Below are positions 55,044-63,834 of a stretch of 64,000 nt of DNA, piece by piece. Origin of the DNA: Stakelama saccharophila. Lineage in GTDB: Bacteria > Pseudomonadota > Alphaproteobacteria > Sphingomonadales > Sphingomonadaceae. The DNA lies in contig NZ_CP135076.1 in NCBI RefSeq assembly GCF_032229225.1, positions 1,221,001 through 1,285,000 on the forward strand. The letters are read 5' to 3'. Numbering within the stretch: position 1 is the first letter of the stretch; each line of letters begins with the position of its first letter. The notes under the pieces were generated by a model. That model saw only the letters and a program-made list of their open reading frames with translations, did no database searches and was not told the DNA's origin. The position numbers and the translations under genes were made by a program.

Positions 55044-55880
55044 ATGGCCGGAATGATCGTGCTGGGATTTGTCCTGGCGGTGTTGCTGGTGATCGTGCTG
55101 GCGGTGGTGCTCGGCCTGCGCGAAGGGCGCGATCGGCCATGGTCGTTCGAGATCGGCGCGGTCATCGGCGGCGCGTTCCGGGCGATGGGCAGGCGGCCGC
55201 TGGGGATGTTCGGAACCGCGCTGATCGTGTCGGCGGTGCCGTTGATCGCGCTCTATTTCGCGCTGGGGGCGGTGCGGTTTCAGGACATCCATCCCGCCGC
55301 GCTGGGGCCTGCGGTGCTCCTTTACGTCGCGCTGTATCTGGTGGTGGCGGTCCTGGGGGACCTGGTGATCCTGCGCCTGGCCGTGACGGCCCTACGCGGG
55401 GAGGCGGAGCCGCCGGCCGAAACTATGCGCAATGTCCTTGCCGTGCTGCTGCCCGCGCTGTTCGCGGCGGTCGTGATGGGGATCGCCATCGCGATCGGTC
55501 TCGCCTTCCTGATCCTTCCCGGCCTGTTCCTCATCATCGTGTGGACCTGCGTGATGCCGGCGATCGTCGGCGACGGCACCTCCGTGTTCCAGGCGTTCGG
55601 GCGGAGCTACCGGCTGAGCGAGGGCGCGCGCGGGCGGATCCTCCTTCTGCGCATGCTGGTCTGGATCGGCTGGTTCGTCGCATCGCTGGCCGCCGGCATG
55701 ATCGGCGGGATCGTGTCGACCATCCTTCCGGGGTCGCTGGTGCCGATATTGGTGATCAACCTGCTCAACGGCATGGTGTACGCGGTGCTGCGATCGACGG
55801 TGTCGGCATCGGTCTTCCACCATCTGCGCATCGCGAAGGAAGGCGATGACGGCGAGGAACTGGAAGCCGTTTTCGCCTGA
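55044..55880 (+). CDS. multi-span membrane protein, unknown
   Basis: A 278-residue protein with about seven membrane helices and conserved-looking segments GAVIGGAFRAMGRRPLGMFG and SYRLSEGARGRILLLRM. The pattern resembles membrane domains linked to glycerophosphodiester phosphodiesterase or YciC-like families. The function is unknown. It begins 124 bases from the MoxR operon and is divergent from it. The ATG at 55044 has GGAAGAGGGG upstream. Confidence 0.7.
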   Translation: MAGMIVLGFVLAVLLVIVLAVVLGLREGRDRPWSFEIGAVIGGAFRAMGRRPLGMFGTALIVSAVPLIALYFALGAVRFQDIHPAALGPAVLLYVALYLVVAVLGDLVILRLAVTALRGEAEPPAETMRNVLAVLLPALFAAVVMGIAIAIGLAFLILPGLFLIIVWTCVMPAIVGDGTSVFQAFGRSYRLSEGARGRILLLRMLVWIGWFVASLAAGMIGGIVSTILPGSLVPILVINLLNGMVYAVLRSTVSASVFHHLRIAKEGDDGEELEAVFA

Positions 55881-55950
55881 ACCGGCGACGAGCCGGTTTC
55901 CGGCGTGCCGAAGCGGTACGGATGCGAGATGGCATTTGCCACCGGGCCGG

Positions 55951-55980
55951 ATGGAGTCCATGCTCGTTTCATGGAGACGA
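55951..55980 (+). promoter_or_regulatory. candidate TetR operator
   Basis: ATGGAGTCCAT (55951-55961) is a palindrome with a single central base. ATGGAG recurs exactly 20 bases later (55971), two helical turns on, giving two same-face half-sites just upstream of the TetR gene's start. Autoregulation is the inferred role. Confidence 0.35.
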
Positions 55981-55984
55981 ACCG

Positions 55985-56653
55985 GTGAACGAACTTGGAT
56001 GCAACGAAGCGGTGGCACGGCGGACCGGAGCCGGTCGACCGCGCGACCCGGCAAAGGACGATGCCATCCTCGGCGCCGCGCGCGACCTGTTCTTCGAACG
56101 CGGCTTCAACGGCAGCACGATCGAGGAGATCGCGCAGCGCGCCAACGTGTCGAAAGTGACCGTGTACAAGCGTTTCTGCGACAAGGAGACGCTGTTCGCC
56201 ACCTGCGTGCGGGCGGAGATGGCGCGCATGGCGAGCGCCTTCGACGCCGATGCGCCGATCGCCGGCGGATTGGAGGAGCGGCTGAACGCCTTCGGCACTG
56301 CGTTGATGAGCTTTCTCTCGCGCCCCAACCATGTCGCGCTCGACCGGGTGATGGCGCAGGAATTCGTGCAGATGCCGGCACTTGCGAAGCGCCTGTTCGA
56401 AGCGGGGCCGGCGCAGTCCCGCGCCCGTGTCGCGGAGGTTCTGGCGCAAGCGAGCGAAACCGGTGTGCTCGATTGTCCCGACCCGATCGCGGCGGCGGAG
56501 GATTTGATGGCGCTGTGGAAGGGAATGATGGACGTCGAGCTGAAGTTCGGTGTGCGCGATCGCGTGACCGAGGAAGAGATCGTCCGCCGGGTCGAGCATG
56601 GAACGGCCACGTTCCTACGCGCGTATGATGGCGGGAAAGGAGCCCGGAAATGA
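55985..56653 (+). CDS. TetR family transcriptional regulator
   Basis: A 222-residue TetR protein. The helix-turn-helix is ILGAARDLFFERGFNGSTIEEIAQRANVSKVTVYKRF. The C-terminal ligand domain has the AefR/AmtR-like pattern (TetR_C with FLSRPNHVALDRVMAQEF). GTG at 55985 is preferred over an ATG 63 bases upstream. The lipoprotein gene overlaps its stop. No ligand can be proposed. Confidence 0.88.
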   Translation: MNELGCNEAVARRTGAGRPRDPAKDDAILGAARDLFFERGFNGSTIEEIAQRANVSKVTVYKRFCDKETLFATCVRAEMARMASAFDADAPIAGGLEERLNAFGTALMSFLSRPNHVALDRVMAQEFVQMPALAKRLFEAGPAQSRARVAEVLAQASETGVLDCPDPIAAAEDLMALWKGMMDVELKFGVRDRVTEEEIVRRVEHGTATFLRAYDGGKGARK

Positions 56654-56988
56654 AGCGATACATGGTTCTGGCAGCAGCCGCGGCGGTGATGGTCGGCGGT
56701 TGCCAACAACAGGAGGCGGCGGATCAGCCGATCGAGACCGGCAATATGACCGGCGGGCCGGACAATTCCGCCAATATCGCGCAGGAAGTCGCCGAGCTGC
56801 CCGACCCGGCGCGCAACGCCGTGATGATCCGGGCGATCCTGGACGCCGGCATGAATTGCGAGGAGGTCACGAAATCGGTCCGGGACGAGCAGGGCAATTG
56901 GGAGGCGACCTGCTCGGACGGCGCCACCCACGTCATCGCGATCCAGCCGGACGGTACGGCGAAGGTGATCAGCCCCGTCCGCAAATAA
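56650..56988 (+). CDS. small lipoprotein of unknown function
   Basis: A 112-residue protein with a type II signal: lipobox VGGC, cysteine at 18. The mature region has two more cysteines (MNCEEV and ATCSDG) and the pattern of a small periplasmic domain with conserved GNWEATCSDG. It overlaps the TetR gene (ATGA). It precedes the PilN-like gene by 42 bases. Confidence 0.8.
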   Translation: MKRYMVLAAAAAVMVGGCQQQEAADQPIETGNMTGGPDNSANIAQEVAELPDPARNAVMIRAILDAGMNCEEVTKSVRDEQGNWEATCSDGATHVIAIQPDGTAKVISPVRK

Positions 56989-57030
56989 ACGGCAGGTTGC
57001 GGCAAGGCGGCGATCGCGCATAGTGCGGTC

Positions 57031-57606
57031 GTGAACGGACTGCACGACAAAGACCCGCAAACGGGGGCGGCCGGGCCGAGCCTGATCGCCCGCCTGACCG
57101 CCGGATGGCCTGGCAGGCGGCGGCCGGACGGTGCGCATGACATAGCCGCCCGAACCGACCCCGTGCCGGGTGATCGGCGCATCGGCCTTCCGGTCGCGAT
57201 CGCGGCCATCTCGCTGGTTTGTGTGCCGGCGGCGACGCTCGGCCTGGCGAATCTGATGACGCGCACGGCCGAACGGCGGACCGAGCGGCTGGAAATCCAG
57301 GCGCAACCGATATTGGCGGCGCGACGGGCGATGACAGATGCACGGGTCGCGTTGCGCACGGGGCTTCGGCAACCGGCACCTGCCGCTTTGCTGGATGCGC
57401 TGGCTGCCGCATTGCCCGAAGATGCGCGGCTCGTATCGGTCGACGCGGCGGGGAACGGCGGCGTGACGATGCAGGTCGTGACGGATGATCCCGACCAGCT
57501 TCGCCGGGCGCTCCGGAGGGTGGAGGCGTTCCACGCCGTCCGCGACCTGTCGCAGCGGCGCGTCAACGCCGCCATGCTCGTCACGGTGCGGGCGCGGATC
57601 GGATGA
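57031..57606 (+). CDS. PilN/GspL-C-terminal-like membrane protein
   Basis: A 191-residue protein. A short cytoplasmic head with no actin-like domain (about 50 residues), one membrane helix (residues 53-73), a coiled region, then a ferredoxin-like domain in the last 90 residues (LLDALAAALPEDARLVSVDAAG with VTMQVVTDDPDQLRRAL). This fits PilN, or GspL without its cytoplasmic half. GTG at 57031 is used. It overlaps the next gene (ATGA). Remote similarity is inferred from fold pattern only. Confidence 0.6.
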   Translation: MNGLHDKDPQTGAAGPSLIARLTAGWPGRRRPDGAHDIAARTDPVPGDRRIGLPVAIAAISLVCVPAATLGLANLMTRTAERRTERLEIQAQPILAARRAMTDARVALRTGLRQPAPAALLDALAAALPEDARLVSVDAAGNGGVTMQVVTDDPDQLRRALRRVEAFHAVRDLSQRRVNAAMLVTVRARIG

Positions 57607-58064
57607 ACGGTCGCCAGCGTCTCCTCGTCAGCCTCGCCGGTATCGTGGCGCTGATCCTTGCCGTGCCCCTGACCACTGCTCTCGACCGCCTGTCCTCTGC
57701 GCGCTCGGACCTGACGGCGACGCGCGCGGCCGTCGCGACCGCGCCGACAGGCGCCCCGGTCGCTCGCGGCGCGGTGCGGCCTGCGGCGAATCTGCGCGCG
57801 GCGCAAGCGGACCTCGGCGGCGAGATACGCGACGAGGTGCGGCACAACGCGGTGCTGCTGGAGGCCCTGCGCGCCGATGGAACGACCGCGCCGCTCGCCG
57901 GCGTGTATTTCCAGATATCCGGCGAGGAAAAGGCCGTCATCGCGGTCGCCGACGCGCTTTCCGACCCGCGGACGGGGAGGGTGTTTCACTGGTGGCGGAT
58001 GGAAGCGCTGGCCGACGGCCAGGTTCGCCTGCGCGCCGTGATGGTGGCGCCGTGGCGGGCATGA
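57603..58064 (+). CDS. PilO/GspM-like membrane protein
   Basis: A 153-residue protein with one N-terminal membrane helix (residues 7-25), a helical linker and a C-terminal ferredoxin-like domain (LAGVYFQISGEEKAVIAVADAL). This architecture is that of GspM or PilO. It overlaps both neighbours by four bases (ATGA), so the three genes form a coupled set. Confidence 0.6.
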   Translation: MNGRQRLLVSLAGIVALILAVPLTTALDRLSSARSDLTATRAAVATAPTGAPVARGAVRPAANLRAAQADLGGEIRDEVRHNAVLLEALRADGTTAPLAGVYFQISGEEKAVIAVADALSDPRTGRVFHWWRMEALADGQVRLRAVMVAPWRA

Positions 58065-58504
58065 CGCGCAATTCCCTGCTCATCGCCGCCATTCTGGCGG
58101 TCGCGGTGTCGATAACCGTCCTTCTGCTCCTGCCCGCCCAGGACGAGCGGGTGCGCCGGCCGGCGTCGGACGGCCCGGCCGTGACGCTGCCGGCGGACGG
58201 GCAAGCGCCGGCGCTGCGCGCGGTCTATGCCCGGCCCCTGTTCGCGCCGTTGCCGGGCGAGGGGGATGCGACCGCCATGCCGGCCGACGCACCGGACCTG
58301 GCCGGAATCGTCGGCCGTCTCGATCAGGGCGCGGTGGCGCTCGTGCGCCTGGCGGACGGTTCGGTGCGCAGCCTTGCGCCGGGCGACGCGGTTGGTGGCT
58401 GGCGGCTGGTGTCGCTGGCCAGCGACGCCGCCTTTTTCGAGCGCGGGGGCCGGCAGCTACGCGTACCGATCGCCACCGCGCAGCCCGATGGTGCCGATCA
58501 GTAG
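58061..58504 (+). CDS. PilP/GspC-HR-like periplasmic protein
   Basis: A 147-residue protein with one membrane helix (residues 5-23) and a single beta-rich domain. Its body (LAGIVGRLDQGAVALVRLAD, LAPGDAVGGWRLVSL and a final ...RQLRVPI) matches the homology region of GspC and of PilP, without a PDZ domain. The HR domain binds the N0 domain of the secretin. Its stop overlaps the convergent gspD stop by seven bases. Confidence 0.6.
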   Translation: MTRNSLLIAAILAVAVSITVLLLLPAQDERVRRPASDGPAVTLPADGQAPALRAVYARPLFAPLPGEGDATAMPADAPDLAGIVGRLDQGAVALVRLADGSVRSLAPGDAVGGWRLVSLASDAAFFERGGRQLRVPIATAQPDGADQ

Positions 58505-60558
58505 ATACCGTCGATTTCCACCGTCAGCCGCGGCGCCGGGGGATTGATGAGCAGGCTGCCGTCATCCGAAAGTTCCTGTTCTTCCTGGCGCAGGCGGGCG
58601 TATTTCTGCTTGGCGAGCCTGTCCGCGTCGTCGGTGTCGCGCAGGATCGTGGGGCGCAGGAAGATGAATAGAATCCGCTTGTTGTGTTCCTCGCGCCGCG
58701 CACGGAACAGGTTGCCGATGACGGGAATGTCGCCCAGCAGCGGTACACGCTTTTCGCTTTCGGTGCGATCGTCGGAAATCAGGCCGCCCAGCACGATCGT
58801 CTCGCCATTGTCGGCGAGCACCTTGGTCGTGATCTGGCGCCGGTTCGTGATCAGGTCGGAGGCGCCGGAGATCGTGATACTGGCCAGCGAGGATACTTCC
58901 TGGCTGACGTCGAGGCGCACCACCTCTCCCGCATTGATGCGCGGGATGACCTTCAGCGTGATGCCGACGTCGCGGCGCTCGATCGTGGTATAGGGCGTGA
59001 CGTCGCTATTGTCGGTCAGGATCGAGCCGGTGACGAAGGGCACGTTCTGGCCCACGACGATCTCCGCAGGAGAATTGTCGAGCACCGTCACCTGCGGCGT
59101 GGACAGCAGATTGGCATTGTCGGACGTGCCCAGCGCCTGGACCAGGACCGAAAAATCGTCGCCGATCGCGAGGTTGCCGGTCAGGCCGTTGCCCAGCAGG
59201 TTCCCCGCCGGAATTCCCAGCGCACTCAGGATGCCCGATAGCGGTTTGCCCGCGGTGTCGAACGACGTGCCGCCGCCCTCGACTTCGGACAGCACGCCGC
59301 CGGTCAGACCGAGCTGAACGCCGAGCTGTTCCGCCTCGTCCCCGCGGATTTCGGCGATCGCGGCCTCGATATGCACCTGCGGGCGGCGCACATCCAGATC
59401 ATGGATCAGTCCGTCGATCGACTGGATCGCCTTGGGCGTGCCGCGCACGACGACCGCATTGAGCGACGGCGCCGGCTGTACCGTCAGGTCGGGCGTCGAG
59501 AACCCTTGTGCGCTTTCGCTGTCGCCGCGCGCGGGGAAGTCGATCGAGCTGGACGGCCCGCCGCCGCCGTCGGACGCCGACTGGCCGTTCAGCAGCCGGT
59601 CGGCATTGCCGTTGATGCCGCCGGCCAGGCTGTTCGACCGCGAACTCATCAGCTCGCCGGCGGTGAGGCCGCGGCGCGAATCGAGGCTGCGCGCGACCGG
59701 GTTGCTGACCGGTTGTTCGGCGCCCAGCACGCCGCGCAGCACCTCGGTCACCGACTCCGCATCGGCATAATTGAGGCGGAACATGCGGGTGATCGGCGTG
59801 GCCCCGCCGGGCTTGTCGAGCGAGGCGGCGATGCTGCGGGCCTGCGCCACCGATGCCGGGGTGCCGCGCACGATCACGCTGTTGCTGCGCGCATCGGCGG
59901 CGACCCGGGTGGTGGAATCGTCGCCCATCACCGACTGGATCGAATCCGCCACTTCCGGCGCGTTGCCGTTGTCGAGCTGGATGGTGGTGAAGCTCGACCC
60001 GCCGCCGCTGTCCAGCCGGTTCACCAACTGCTGGATGCGCGCAACATTGTCGGCATAGTCGGTGACGACGATCGCGTTGGGCGTGCTCAGCGGTTCGACG
60101 CTGCCGAAGGTCGCGACCAGCGGCCGGGCGATGCGCGCGGCATCCTCTGCCGGGACGTTGGACAGGCGGATCATGCGGGTGACGAGCTGTTCGCCGCCGG
60201 CGCTGCGGCTGGGCGCGCCGCCGTCGCGCACCGCCACCGTCTGCGGCACGATGCGCCAGGCGCGACCCGATCGCACCGCCGCGAAGCCGTTGGCGCGCAA
60301 CACCGACTGGAACAGTTCCCAGACGCCGGCGGGCGACAGCGGCTGGGCGGAGGTCACCGTCACCTCGCCCTTCACGGCGGGATCGAGGATCAGTGTGCGA
60401 CCGGTGAGCCGGGAAATCTGTTCGGCGACCTGGGCGATGTCGACGCCGTGCATGTTGACGACGATGTCGGCCGGCGGCCCATCCTGCGCCGCGGCGGGCT
60501 GCGCGATCAGACCGGCGAGCGCCAGGGCGAATATCGGGGTACGAAGCGCGTTCAGCAC
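58498..60558 (-). CDS. gspD: type II secretion system secretin GspD
   Basis: A 686-residue outer-membrane secretin. A signal peptide (to AAAQDG) precedes the N0 domain (VVNMHGVDIAQVAEQISRLTG), three N1-N3 KH-like repeats (the second begins MIRLSNVPAEDAARIARPLV), a Ser/Gly-rich loop and the secretin core (DNSPAEIVVGQNVPF and LGGLISDDRTESEKRVPLLGDIPVIGNLF). No lipobox is visible. The start is GTG at 60558 with GAAGG upstream. Confidence 0.96.
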   Translation of the reverse strand: MLNALRTPIFALALAGLIAQPAAAQDGPPADIVVNMHGVDIAQVAEQISRLTGRTLILDPAVKGEVTVTSAQPLSPAGVWELFQSVLRANGFAAVRSGRAWRIVPQTVAVRDGGAPSRSAGGEQLVTRMIRLSNVPAEDAARIARPLVATFGSVEPLSTPNAIVVTDYADNVARIQQLVNRLDSGGGSSFTTIQLDNGNAPEVADSIQSVMGDDSTTRVAADARSNSVIVRGTPASVAQARSIAASLDKPGGATPITRMFRLNYADAESVTEVLRGVLGAEQPVSNPVARSLDSRRGLTAGELMSSRSNSLAGGINGNADRLLNGQSASDGGGGPSSSIDFPARGDSESAQGFSTPDLTVQPAPSLNAVVVRGTPKAIQSIDGLIHDLDVRRPQVHIEAAIAEIRGDEAEQLGVQLGLTGGVLSEVEGGGTSFDTAGKPLSGILSALGIPAGNLLGNGLTGNLAIGDDFSVLVQALGTSDNANLLSTPQVTVLDNSPAEIVVGQNVPFVTGSILTDNSDVTPYTTIERRDVGITLKVIPRINAGEVVRLDVSQEVSSLASITISGASDLITNRRQITTKVLADNGETIVLGGLISDDRTESEKRVPLLGDIPVIGNLFRARREEHNKRILFIFLRPTILRDTDDADRLAKQKYARLRQEEQELSDDGSLLINPPAPRLTVEIDGIY

Positions 60559-60569
60559 GAAATTGCCTT

Positions 60570-61355
60570 CTAACGGATGGGAACGGATAGCGAAATCGTC
60601 TTGCCGTCCCGAACGATCTCGATCCGGGCGGTGCCGCTTTGTGCGGCGGAGGCGAATGCCTGACGGGCGGCGGCGCCATCGGTCACGGTCTGACCGTTGA
60701 CGGAACGGATGACATCGCCCGCCCGCAGGCCGGCCGGGGCGTTATCGCCGATGCGATAGCCGCCATCGGTCGGCGTCGCATCGAAGCGGGACAGAAGCGC
60801 ATCGGCCGATGGCGCGGAGGGGGTTGCCGCCTGCGGAGCCGCAGGGGAGCCGGAAGCGGACGGAGCATCCCCTCCGCTGCGGTCGGCTGCGCCTTCGGGC
60901 AGCGTCGGATCGGGAAAGGCGAGATATTCGGCGTTCCCGCCATTATCCAGGATGACGCGGTCGCGCCGGATGGCGCGAATGGTCGCGCCGGCGAAGCGGT
61001 CGCCGACGGCGAAGTCCTTCGGCTCCTTCGAACCGACGGCGATATAGGCGGTCGACAGCGAAGACGGCACCGCGAAGATGATGCCGGTGAGCCGGGCGTC
61101 GATACCGGTGGGATCGGCCGCTTGCGCAGGCGATGCCCGGCCGAAGGGTTCCAGCGCCAGCGCCGGGCCGATGTCGGACGAGACGGTCAGCGGCCGGTCC
61201 GCCGACGGAACGGTGATCGCGCCGACGCCGGCATGGCCCGCAAGGCGCCAGGTCAGTCCGGCGAGCGCGAACGCCACCGATACCACCATGGCGCCGGCGA
61301 GCAGATCCAGGCCCGTGCGAATCTGCCGCGGAGTCGGGCGGTAATCGGCGATCAT
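60570..61355 (-). CDS. gspC: type II secretion system protein GspC
   Basis: A 261-residue inner-membrane protein: one helix (residues 16-35), the HR domain (TGIIFAVPSSLSTAYIAVGS, then DFAVGDRF), a Gly/Ser/Pro linker, and a C-terminal PDZ domain (GDNAPAGLRAGDVIRSVNGQ). It connects the inner-membrane platform to GspD. ATG at 61355 overlaps the gspI stop; gspD follows 11 bases on. Confidence 0.92.
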   Translation of the reverse strand: MIADYRPTPRQIRTGLDLLAGAMVVSVAFALAGLTWRLAGHAGVGAITVPSADRPLTVSSDIGPALALEPFGRASPAQAADPTGIDARLTGIIFAVPSSLSTAYIAVGSKEPKDFAVGDRFAGATIRAIRRDRVILDNGGNAEYLAFPDPTLPEGAADRSGGDAPSASGSPAAPQAATPSAPSADALLSRFDATPTDGGYRIGDNAPAGLRAGDVIRSVNGQTVTDGAAARQAFASAAQSGTARIEIVRDGKTISLSVPIR

Positions 61356-61723
61356 ATCACGGTGTCGCCGATATCGAGGAACCCGTCCAGCGATGCCAGC
61401 GCCGCCGTCCCGTCCGCCCGATAGACATCGATGTGGATCGCGGCGATCGCGGGGTCGTCGGTCGCCCGGCTGGTGGTGGCCACCCGCCACCTCCGGCCCA
61501 GCATCGGCACCTGGCCCGCATCCGCCTGTTGATCGCCGATGCGAAGTTCGGCCATGCGGTTTTCGGCCACCCACATCGCCGTCGCGCGCAGTTCCATGCC
61601 GCGGGTGGAATCGATGTGCGATTCGACGGCGCGGATCAGCCCGACGGTGGCGATCGCCAGGATGGCGAGCGCGACCAGCGCCTCGATCAGCGAAAAGCCC
61701 TGTTCGGTCGGTCGCGGGCTCAT
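61352..61723 (-). CDS. gspI: type II secretion minor pseudopilin GspI
   Basis: A 123-residue pseudopilin. The processing site is EQG|FSLIEALVALAILAIATVGLI. WVAENRMAELRI is the GspI signature. It overlaps gspH and gspC. Confidence 0.9.
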   Translation of the reverse strand: MSPRPTEQGFSLIEALVALAILAIATVGLIRAVESHIDSTRGMELRATAMWVAENRMAELRIGDQQADAGQVPMLGRRWRVATTSRATDDPAIAAIHIDVYRADGTAALASLDGFLDIGDTVI

Positions 61724-62190
61724 GTCGCGGGCACCTGCGTGGCGGTCGCGGTCATCCCGTCATAGCGCACGACCCAGTGCTGGTCGCCGCTTTCGATCGT
61801 CGCGGTCAGCGGCTGGCCCGAGCCGTCGACACCCAGAATGATCGGCGGGCGCGCCGAGAGCCGGATCACCATGCCGCCGGGCAGCGTGTGGAAACCGGTC
61901 GCGTCGTCGGTGCGCGGCACCCAGGCGCCGCCGTCGAAGGTGGCGAAGCCGTAACCATGGTCCCTGGCGGTGAAGGCGATCATGCGGTCGCCCAGCATGG
62001 CATCGTCGGCCGCCGCCTGCAGCCGGGTGGCGAGCCGGTGCGCCTCGGCCTCCGCGCTGGGCGCACGCGTCGCGGCGCCGATGCCGAGCGACACGGCACC
62101 GGCCGCGACGCCGATGATCGCCAGCACGATCAGCATCTCCATCAGCGTCATGCCGCGCTCGGCCGGCCGGATGATGCGGCCCCCCGCCAT
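61720..62190 (-). CDS. gspH: type II secretion minor pseudopilin GspH
   Basis: A 156-residue pseudopilin with a leader ending ERG|MTLMEMLIVLAIIGVAAG. Met, not Phe, is at +1. A globular part with GYGFATFDGGAWVPR fits GspH. It begins 6 bases after the gspG stop and overlaps gspI (ATGA). Confidence 0.9.
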   Translation of the reverse strand: MAGGRIIRPAERGMTLMEMLIVLAIIGVAAGAVSLGIGAATRAPSAEAEAHRLATRLQAAADDAMLGDRMIAFTARDHGYGFATFDGGAWVPRTDDATGFHTLPGGMVIRLSARPPIILGVDGSGQPLTATIESGDQHWVVRYDGMTATATQVPAT

Positions 62191-62196
62191 GTCGTT

Positions 62197-62685
62197 CTAG
62201 CCGCGCTTCCCGTCGATATCGGCGTCCAGCCCCTCACCGCCGGGCTTGCCGTCCCGGCCGAGCGAGACGACCGAGAAGCCGCCGGGCGCGGGATAGGTAT
62301 AGACATAGGGCCTGCCCCACGGATCGAGCGGCATTTCCGCCAGATACCCTTCCGGGTTCCAGTTGGGCGCGCCGGTCGCCGGCTTTTCGACCAGCGCCTT
62401 CAATCCCTGCTGCCCGGTCGGATAGTCGCCATTGTCCAGCCGGTACATCTTCAGGGCCGAGGAAATGGTGCGGATGTCGGTTTCGGCCACCGTCACGCGC
62501 GCCTGGTCCGGCCGGCTGAGAATGCCGCTGCCGACGATCAGCCCGGCGACGATCGCGATGATCGCCAGGACGACGATCATCTCGATCAGCGTCAGGCCGG
62601 TTTCGCCATGGGCGATCCGAGGACGCTTGCGGGTTGCCCGGCACGGTGTCACGGTGTCACGGAATTGTTGTAAAACTATGCGCAT
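62197..62685 (-). CDS. gspG: type II secretion major pseudopilin GspG
   Basis: A 162-residue major pseudopilin. The leader is long (30 residues) and ends ETG|LTLIEMIVVLAIIAIVAG, with Leu instead of Phe at +1. The globular part has TGQQGLKALVEKP and LDPWGRPYVYTYP, the GspG signature, and an acidic Ca-binding end (GGEGLDADIDGK). ATG at 62685 has GGAG upstream. GTG at 62652 gives a shorter leader but has no ribosome binding site. Confidence 0.94.
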   Translation of the reverse strand: MRIVLQQFRDTVTPCRATRKRPRIAHGETGLTLIEMIVVLAIIAIVAGLIVGSGILSRPDQARVTVAETDIRTISSALKMYRLDNGDYPTGQQGLKALVEKPATGAPNWNPEGYLAEMPLDPWGRPYVYTYPAPGGFSVVSLGRDGKPGGEGLDADIDGKRG

Positions 62686-62694
62686 CCGGGCTCC

Positions 62695-63834
62695 ATGCGA
62701 TCCGTCCATGAAAGCAATGTTACAGACACGGCCGATCCCGGCGTCACGATAGCGGCCGCGACCGGTTCGCGGTCTTCCGGCATCTGGACGCTTGCCGGCG
62801 ATCGGCTGATCATAGCCGATAGCGAAGGCCCCGCAACCATTCTGATACCCAGCGAATCGGTGCGGCTGCTGGCGGTCGACCTGCCGCTGAGGTCGCGCGC
62901 GAAGCGGCTTCAGGCATTGCCCTTCGCGCTCGAGGACCGGATCGCCGAGAAATCCGATGGCGTGCACCTGGCGCTCGGAACGGCGATCGCGCCCAACCGC
63001 TATCTGGCGGGCGTGGTCGCGCATGAGCGGATGCGGCACTGGGTCGAACTGGCGGAAGCGGCGGGACTGGAACGGGCCGCGCTGGTGCCCGATGCGCTCG
63101 CGCTGCCGATGCCGCCGGAGGGATGCTGGTCGGTCGACCTGGGGGAGACGCGGGCGGTGGTGCGTTCGGCCGACGGCACCGGTTTCGCCCTTGCCGCGCC
63201 GATGCTGTGGACCGCGTGGGAGCGGGCGGGGCGGCCGGCCTGCGTCGAATATGGCGATCCGCTGCCCGAGGACATGGTGGCGGGCGACGTCGCGCGGCCG
63301 ACCGGGTCGCGTGTCGAGCGGCTGGCCGTGCCGGCGCTCGACCTGCGCCAGGGTGCCTATGCTCGGCAGCGTGCCGTAAGTGATGCGGGGTGGGGCCGGC
63401 GCGTTGCGTGGATATTGGGCCTCGGCGCCGTCGCGCATATCGCGATAGCGGGCGCCGACACGCTGATGCTGCGCGCCATCGCCGATCGGCGCGAGGCGGA
63501 TACGCGGGCGCTGGTGGCGACGATGGCGCCGGGTGCGGGCCTGCCGCAGGACGGGCCGATCGCCGGTGCGGTCGCCGACCTGATCCCGGCTCCGACCGGC
63601 GAGCGGCGATTCGTGTCGGCGCTGACGCGGGTATCGGGCGCGCTGACGCCGCTGGCCGGTTCGATCGCGGTGCGCGACCTCCGCTTCGCGGGGGACATGC
63701 TGACGATCGACCTGGCGAGTTCTGCGCCGGGAATGGTCGGCCGCATCGACGCCGCCCTGCGCGACGCCAATATCTCGGCGACGGTCCGGCCATCGACGGA
63801 CGGAGCGATCCATATTACGGCGCAGGCGCTATGA
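62695..63834 (+). CDS. gspL: type II secretion system protein GspL
   Basis: A 379-residue protein. The N-terminal 230 residues match the actin-like cytoplasmic domain (ILIPSESVRLLAVDLPL, then QALPFALEDRIAEKSDGVHLA), one membrane helix follows (RRVAWILGLGAVAHIAIAGA), then a short periplasmic ferredoxin-like domain. GspL links the ATPase GspE to the pseudopilus. The start at 62695 is only nine bases from the divergent gspG start. Its stop overlaps gspM (ATGA). Confidence 0.9.
   Translation: MRSVHESNVTDTADPGVTIAAATGSRSSGIWTLAGDRLIIADSEGPATILIPSESVRLLAVDLPLRSRAKRLQALPFALEDRIAEKSDGVHLALGTAIAPNRYLAGVVAHERMRHWVELAEAAGLERAALVPDALALPMPPEGCWSVDLGETRAVVRSADGTGFALAAPMLWTAWERAGRPACVEYGDPLPEDMVAGDVARPTGSRVERLAVPALDLRQGAYARQRAVSDAGWGRRVAWILGLGAVAHIAIAGADTLMLRAIADRREADTRALVATMAPGAGLPQDGPIAGAVADLIPAPTGERRFVSALTRVSGALTPLAGSIAVRDLRFAGDMLTIDLASSAPGMVGRIDAALRDANISATVRPSTDGAIHITAQAL

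Noticed and set aside
59371..60573. 400-codon plus-strand frame opposite gspD
   Set aside because: No motif, His/Arg/Ala-rich antisense composition; gspD has all secretin domains.
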